The notes beneath the pieces were generated by a model. That model had not been told where the DNA came from. It made no database searches and saw nothing but the letters and a program-made list of their open reading frames with translations. This document shows positions 4,431 through 7,277 of a DNA stretch of 7,277 nt, piece by piece. This DNA comes from DATDYW01 sp036516995 (GTDB lineage: Bacteria; Patescibacteriota; Minisyncoccia; Phycocordibacterales; JAACPR01), in assembly GCA_036516995.1 (NCBI GenBank), contig DATDYW010000073.1, positions 1 through 7,277 of the forward strand, written 5' to 3'. Made by a program: the position numbers and the translations under genes. How positions within the stretch are numbered: position 1 is the stretch's first letter; the number at the start of each line of letters is the position of its first letter.

Positions 4431-5159
4431 CTAGGCCTGAGCTTGCGGGAGGAGGACAACGAACGCGCTGCCACGGTACCACCCGACGCCGGGGCTGCCG
4501 TCGTCGGCGTCGAGGTCGCCGTCACCGCGGCTGCGATCGAGCCCGAGGATGTACGGGTAACCGTCCGAGGCGCGGATCGGCTCGTGCATCACGATGACCC
4601 AGGTGATTTCCGTGCTGCCCTCGGGGCGCAGCGCGTTGACCATCTTCAGGAGCTCCGCCTGCGTGAACGTGTCGCGCAGCAGCGGGGCAACTTCGGCGTG
4701 GGGCTTCTGCACCTTGCGGCGCTCAATCTCCGCGAAGATGTTCTCGTTGGTGCGCTCGGCGTCCTCGAACTCGCAGCCGAAGATGACGCCCAGCCGGTAC
4801 TTCACGCCGGTGGTCACCGCGGGGAACTTGTCCTTCCCTTTGGTCATCACGTTCTCCGCCCAGTCCCAGACCGTGCGCCCCTTGGCGCGGATGTCGAGGA
4901 TGAGCTGCCCCGGCGAGCGGCCGTCGGAGGTCAGCTCGCAGAGGAAGGGCGTGTCGCCGGCCGCGCGCTTGGGCACGACGCTCGGAATGCCGACGAGCTT
5001 GCTGAAGTCGGCGAGCGGCGGGACGGTCCCCGACACGATTCCCCGCATGAGGACGGGGAGGTACTCGTGGAGGGTAACGACCTGCTTGCCCGTGGGCTCC
5101 TGGTCGCCGATGAGTTTCAGGGTGTGGGCACCCTGGTCGAATGTAGCGATTTTGCTCAT
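4431..5159 (-). CDS. Protein of unknown function, 242 aa
   Basis: I do not recognise a named family. No signal peptide or membrane segment is obvious; the protein is mixed alpha/beta in appearance and probably cytoplasmic. The N-terminal part (1-130) has HEYLPVLMRG (31-40) and CELTSDGRSPGQLILDIR (74-91). A charged middle with ERTNENIFAEIERRKVQK (135-152) is likely helical. The C-terminal part has ITWVIVMHEPIRASDGYPYI (185-204), a D/G-rich stretch (208-222) and GVGWYRGSAFVVLLP (224-238). This ending resembles, from memory, hypothetical proteins common in Parcubacteria that carry a HEPIxDSDGxP motif and end in xWxRxxGFAFVV. The ATG at 5159 is preferred; a TTG at 5198 in frame would start inside a hairpin. 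The gene has a full-consensus promoter, a leader of about 155 nt and its own terminator, so strong, single-gene expression is expected. Confidence 0.8.
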   Translation of the reverse strand: MSKIATFDQGAHTLKLIGDQEPTGKQVVTLHEYLPVLMRGIVSGTVPPLADFSKLVGIPSVVPKRAAGDTPFLCELTSDGRSPGQLILDIRAKGRTVWDWAENVMTKGKDKFPAVTTGVKYRLGVIFGCEFEDAERTNENIFAEIERRKVQKPHAEVAPLLRDTFTQAELLKMVNALRPEGSTEITWVIVMHEPIRASDGYPYILGLDRSRGDGDLDADDGSPGVGWYRGSAFVVLLPQAQA

Positions 5160-5178
5160 AAGATTGATCCAATGACGC

Positions 5179-5315
5179 GCTACCCCCGGCGGTAGCAAAT
5201 TTGGTGCGGGATTGGTCGGGCGCGCTGTCGCGTCCGCCGTAGCCTGGAGGGTCCCCGCTGGGGAGGCGCTCTAGGCTGCGGCGGCGAGACTGGCCCTGCT
5301 GTCAGGGAGCTTCTA
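5179..5315 (-). promoter_or_regulatory. Structured 5' leader of the unknown gene
   Basis: Between the expected start site (about 5315) and the ATG at 5159 are three hairpins. CCCTG/CAGGG (5294-5298, 5303-5307) lies at the 5' end. A larger stem pairs CCGCCG plus AGCCT (5234-5239, 5241-5245) with AGGCT plus CGGCGG (5273-5277, 5279-5284), with CCCC/GGGG (5253-5256, 5260-5263) inside. GCTACC/GGTAGC (5179-5184, 5191-5196) ends about 20 nt before the ATG. The one unpaired position in the large stem would be A-C in this RNA but G-T in a plus-strand RNA. I cannot match it to a known riboswitch. Confidence 0.55.
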
Positions 5316-5322
5316 CCTGTAC

Positions 5323-5352
5323 ATTATAACACTATTAATCGTAATATGTCAA
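5323..5352 (-). promoter_or_regulatory. Full-consensus sigma70-type promoter
   Basis: On the minus strand TTGACA (5347-5352) and TATAAT (5323-5328) are both perfect, separated by 18 nt of A/T-rich DNA. It is the best promoter in the window and serves the gene at 4431-5159. Confidence 0.88.
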
Positions 5353-5381
5353 TCTCGGCACGCGCTTGCGGGACAAGGGTG

Positions 5382-5417
5382 AAAAGGCCGGCTGCGCTTT
5401 GCGCGGCCGGCCTTTTT
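5382..5417. terminator. Bidirectional intrinsic terminator after the TrmB gene
   Basis: AAAAGGCCGGC (5382-5392) pairs perfectly with 5406-5416. A G-T pair and GCGC/GCGC then extend the stem to about 16 bp around a TTT loop. A-run on the left and T-run on the right let it work on both strands. On the minus strand it ends the TrmB transcript just before the promoter of the next gene. Confidence 0.88.
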
Positions 5418-5424
5418 CGTCTCG

Positions 5425-5455
5425 TCAAACTACAAAGTCCGACTTTGTAGTTTGA
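5425..5455. promoter_or_regulatory. Perfect 31-bp palindrome, operator-like
   Basis: Two 15-bp arms (5425-5439 and 5441-5455; the arm starts TCAAACTACAAAG) match perfectly around a single central C. Neither side has a T-run, so it is not a terminator by itself. It lies 73 bp upstream of the -35 box of the gene at 4431-5159 and within the 3' untranslated part of the TrmB gene. A large dyad binding site for a regulator is the simplest reading; an RNA hairpin in the TrmB 3' UTR is the alternative. Confidence 0.6.
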
Positions 5456-5490
5456 GGTTCGAAAGGATGAGCTTTTCTTGTCTCCTACTC

Positions 5491-5518
5491 AGCCTTCCGC
5501 CTTCTGCCATCAGCCTTC
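5491..5518. repeat. Degenerate heptamer repeats after the TrmB stop
   Basis: Four tandem 7-mers, AGCCTTC, CGCCTTC, TGCCATC and AGCCTTC, end 3 nt from the TrmB stop codon. The 7-nt period matches the other two heptamer clusters in the window (2690-2717, 4391-4404). Confidence 0.6.
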
Positions 5519-5521
5519 GTC

Positions 5522-6265
5522 CTATCCTAATTCGCCCCACAGTGCGTCGAACGACGCCAGGCGCGCCTTGCCGAACTCGGCGTGCTCGATGAGGAACACC
5601 AGACCCTCGCGGCGCGGCAGGATGAACGCGGCGAGCTTCTCGCACATAATTTCCGTACAGGGAATCGGCGCCCACGAGGGCAGCAGGCGCGTCTCGCGGT
5701 TTTCGGAAGCATCCTTCTTAACAACGCCGCGAGCGTAATCGGAATCCACTGTAATTTGCCGGCTGCGCAATCCTCGCTTCACTTTCTCTGCAACAATTTC
5801 TTCAAGAATATCGTGCTCGCGCATATAGCCGAGGAACTCGCGGGCGTCGGTGAGTATCGCGTACTCCTTCACCCCCGAGGCGAAGAGCCGCCTCCAGGCC
5901 TCGCGGAAGCCCGCCGGACCGTGCAGCACCTCCACCGTCGCCTCGCGGAACGGGCTCTTCGGCGCGGCAGCCACGCCGTCACGCTCGGCAATTGAAGAAA
6001 CAAGCGAGCGCGCCTCATCCAGAAGTGTTGTTGGTGGTGTGGCTTTCAACATTTTGTGGCGACCGTGCGTTACCTCCACAACTGCGCCAAGATTTCGCAA
6101 TTCGCGCACTGCATAGTCAGCGGTGGTGCGCGGCAATCCAGCGCGCTTCGCCGCGCCCGAGAGCGTTGCCTCCCCTACCTCAACCAACGCGAGATAAAGT
6201 TTCGCTGCCGTCTCCCCCATACCGAGGGCGTGCAAATCCGCAACCAGCTCCTTCTTCTTTTCCAT
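5522..6265 (-). CDS. TrmB-family transcriptional regulator
   Basis: The N-terminal domain is a winged helix of the TrmB type: a helix with LGMGETAAKLYLALVEVGEA (14-33), then LSGAAKRAGLP (35-45) as the first HTH helix, RTTADYAVRELRNLG (46-60) as recognition helix, and a beta wing VVEVTHGRHKMLKATPP (62-78). A linker helix (80-95) leads to a C-terminal domain (about 108-247) with VEVLHGPAGFREAWRRLF (111-128) and EYAILTD (134-140), as in the effector-binding part of short TrmB-like proteins; the ligand is unknown. Archaeal TrmB responds to sugars, but the Patescibacteria relatives are not characterised, so no ligand should be assumed. At 247 residues it is a short form. The ATG at 6265 directly precedes MEKKKELVADLHALG. 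The gene is divergent from the RNase Z-like gene, with a TTGACG dyad in the spacer, and is followed by heptamer repeats, a 31-bp palindrome and a terminator. Confidence 0.85.
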   Translation of the reverse strand: MEKKKELVADLHALGMGETAAKLYLALVEVGEATLSGAAKRAGLPRTTADYAVRELRNLGAVVEVTHGRHKMLKATPPTTLLDEARSLVSSIAERDGVAAAPKSPFREATVEVLHGPAGFREAWRRLFASGVKEYAILTDAREFLGYMREHDILEEIVAEKVKRGLRSRQITVDSDYARGVVKKDASENRETRLLPSWAPIPCTEIMCEKLAAFILPRREGLVFLIEHAEFGKARLASFDALWGELG

Positions 6266-6307
6266 GCGCCAACGCTACACCGACCCCGCCTTGCTCGCTA
6301 ACAATGG

Positions 6308-6326
6308 TTGACGGAAACTTCGTCAA
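6308..6326. promoter_or_regulatory. TTGACG dyad in the divergent spacer
   Basis: TTGACG (6308-6313) and CGTCAA (6321-6326) form a 6-bp dyad with a 7-nt centre. Each arm is also a good -35 box, one for each direction. Minus strand: TTGACG, 17 nt, TGTTAG (6298-6303), giving a start about 25 nt before the TrmB ATG. Plus strand: no clear -10 at the right distance. A regulator bound here could control both genes; self-regulation by TrmB is a guess. Confidence 0.4.
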
Positions 6327-6359
6327 GCGGCATTCGCGCGTTGTTTCAGTGGATGTAGC

Positions 6360-7259
6360 GTGATGGCAAAGGATGTCGCCAACAAGCGACATTTGAAAAA
6401 AATGAATACGATTGGTTTCACTCGGACTCACATCCCGGCCGGAACCCCCGTGCCGTGGAGCAATTCCCCGCTCATCCTCGACCTTCAGTTCGTTGGATCG
6501 GGTGGCGCTTTTGCGGAGCGGCGCGGCGAAAGCAACGCTGTTCTCTGCTGGCAAGGTCGACGCTGTGCCCTCGATATGGGGCGACAGTGGATTGAACGCT
6601 CCCCGCGATTCGCAGGAACACGGGCGCGCGACATCGACGAACTCGTCATCACGCACTGCCACTCCGACCACATCGGCAGCGTCGCTCGCTACGTCGAGCA
6701 GCGCCGCTACATTGATCGGACGCTGCCGAAGCCTCGGCTCGTCGCACATCCCACCGTACGCGAGCGCCTGTTCGAGCGAACGATCGCTGGGCAGCTCAAC
6801 GGCCACGAACGTGGCGTCACCGCGGCCGACTTCTTTGAAGTCGCACCGACGGAGGTGATCGACGGTCGCCGCTGCCGCGCGACGATTCTCGGCGGGCTCC
6901 AGATTGAACTGTTTCGGACGATGCACGAACCGAGCGATGCGGTGAGCTGGGAGGATTCCGAGCCGTGCGTGGGGATTTACATCCCGGCGTTCAAGCTCTG
7001 GCTATCGGGCGATACCCGCAACGACCCGCGTCTCGTCGGTGAATACGTAGGTCGCGGCGCGGAGTGGTACATCCACGAAGTCGGCTGGCGCAACGAGGTG
7101 CACACCTCGTGGGACGAGGTGCAGCAGCAGAACGGAACGAAGAGGCAGACCTTGCTCCTTCACTCCCCCGACGACCTCGTCGACTCCGACGTCCGCGGCG
7201 CTGGATTTCTTGGCCTCGTTGAGCCGGGAGACCTCCTTCGCTACGAGATGTCGATCTGA
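6360..7259 (+). CDS. RNase Z-like metallo-beta-lactamase-fold hydrolase
   Basis: The protein (299 residues from the GTG at 6360) shows the full metal-site set: HCHSDH (99-104), H189 (MHE), D218 in LSGDTR (216-221) and H268 in LLLHSP. The segment LSGDTR, then a helix, IHEVGW (238-243) and VHTSW (247-251) follows the RNase Z arrangement, where HE and HST-type motifs lie between the GDT and the last histidine. I therefore place it in the RNase Z-like branch; whether it cleaves tRNA ends, other RNA or a small phosphodiester is not shown. No signal peptide or membrane segment is seen. The start is uncertain: GTG 6360, ATG 6363 or ATG 6402. The last removes 14 residues and begins MNTIGFTRTHIP just before the domain. 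It is divergent from the TrmB gene. The stop is TGA; the 18 nt after it are too short to interpret. Confidence 0.85.
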   Translation: MMAKDVANKRHLKKMNTIGFTRTHIPAGTPVPWSNSPLILDLQFVGSGGAFAERRGESNAVLCWQGRRCALDMGRQWIERSPRFAGTRARDIDELVITHCHSDHIGSVARYVEQRRYIDRTLPKPRLVAHPTVRERLFERTIAGQLNGHERGVTAADFFEVAPTEVIDGRRCRATILGGLQIELFRTMHEPSDAVSWEDSEPCVGIYIPAFKLWLSGDTRNDPRLVGEYVGRGAEWYIHEVGWRNEVHTSWDEVQQQNGTKRQTLLLHSPDDLVDSDVRGAGFLGLVEPGDLLRYEMSI

Positions 7260-7277
7260 GCACGGCGGCCCGCTACG

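Noticed and set aside
4416..5195. Long plus-strand ORF opposite the gene at 4431-5159
   Set aside because: The minus strand has the consensus promoter, leader and terminator; the plus reading is an arginine/glycine/valine-rich shadow running into the leader hairpins.
5160..5198. TTG start at 5198 for the unknown gene
   Set aside because: The TTG sits at the edge of the GCTACC/GGTAGC hairpin and the added 13 residues look like translated leader; the ATG at 5159 is simpler.
6180..6926. Minus-strand ORF spanning the TrmB start and the hydrolase gene
   Set aside because: It crosses the divergent spacer and overlaps two well-supported genes in other frames; no recognisable domain.

Overview
The window looks like a piece of a GC-rich Patescibacteria (CPR) genome, most likely Parcubacteria. 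This rests on family knowledge, not on a search. The S12 protein carries the roughly 12-residue insertion before its PFKRGVC motif that I associate with Parcubacteria. TrmB-type regulators, a small M50 protease, an Fe/Mn superoxide dismutase and a stand-alone ComEC-type hydrolase are also common there. TGA is used as a stop, so the ordinary bacterial code fits. Coding starts mostly lack a clear Shine-Dalgarno sequence.

Layout. 1-1190: the minus-strand pair rpsL-rpsG (S12, S7), with a promoter ahead of it, a long imperfect hairpin starting at the rpsG stop, and a strong bidirectional terminator at 38-91. 1300-1545: a gap after the M50 protease gene that holds its own promoter, long-range base pairing and an intrinsic terminator, so it is a candidate small RNA of about 200 nt. 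1549-2154: minus-strand site-2-type M50 protease. 2155-2375: divergent GC-rich spacer with a long nested hairpin. 2376-2618: rpmB (L28, plus strand) with a terminator. 2628-2717: heptamer repeats arranged as an inverted pair. 2721-3581: minus-strand ComEC-like metallo-beta-lactamase-fold protein. 3582-3737: divergent spacer with two phased repeat arrays (11-bp period x4, 17-bp period x3). 3738-4346: plus-strand superoxide dismutase. 4431-5159: minus-strand protein of unknown function with a full-consensus promoter and a structured leader. 5425-5455: a perfect 31-bp palindrome. 5522-6265: minus-strand TrmB-family regulator, divergent from a plus-strand RNase Z-like hydrolase at 6360-7259.

The genes are mostly single units, each closed by its own hairpin terminator, rather than one operon. 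Only rpsL-rpsG form a clear operon. The ribosomal genes and M50 protease are housekeeping. The SOD, the TrmB regulator and the two metallo-hydrolases look like an accessory or stress set, but the sequence does not prove that they act together. The most interesting signals are non-coding: the candidate small RNA, the phased operator-like arrays before the SOD gene, the 31-bp palindrome, the structured leader of the unknown gene, and heptamer repeats that sit next to the 3' ends of three separate minus-strand genes. I found no CRISPR array, transposase, tRNA or rRNA.
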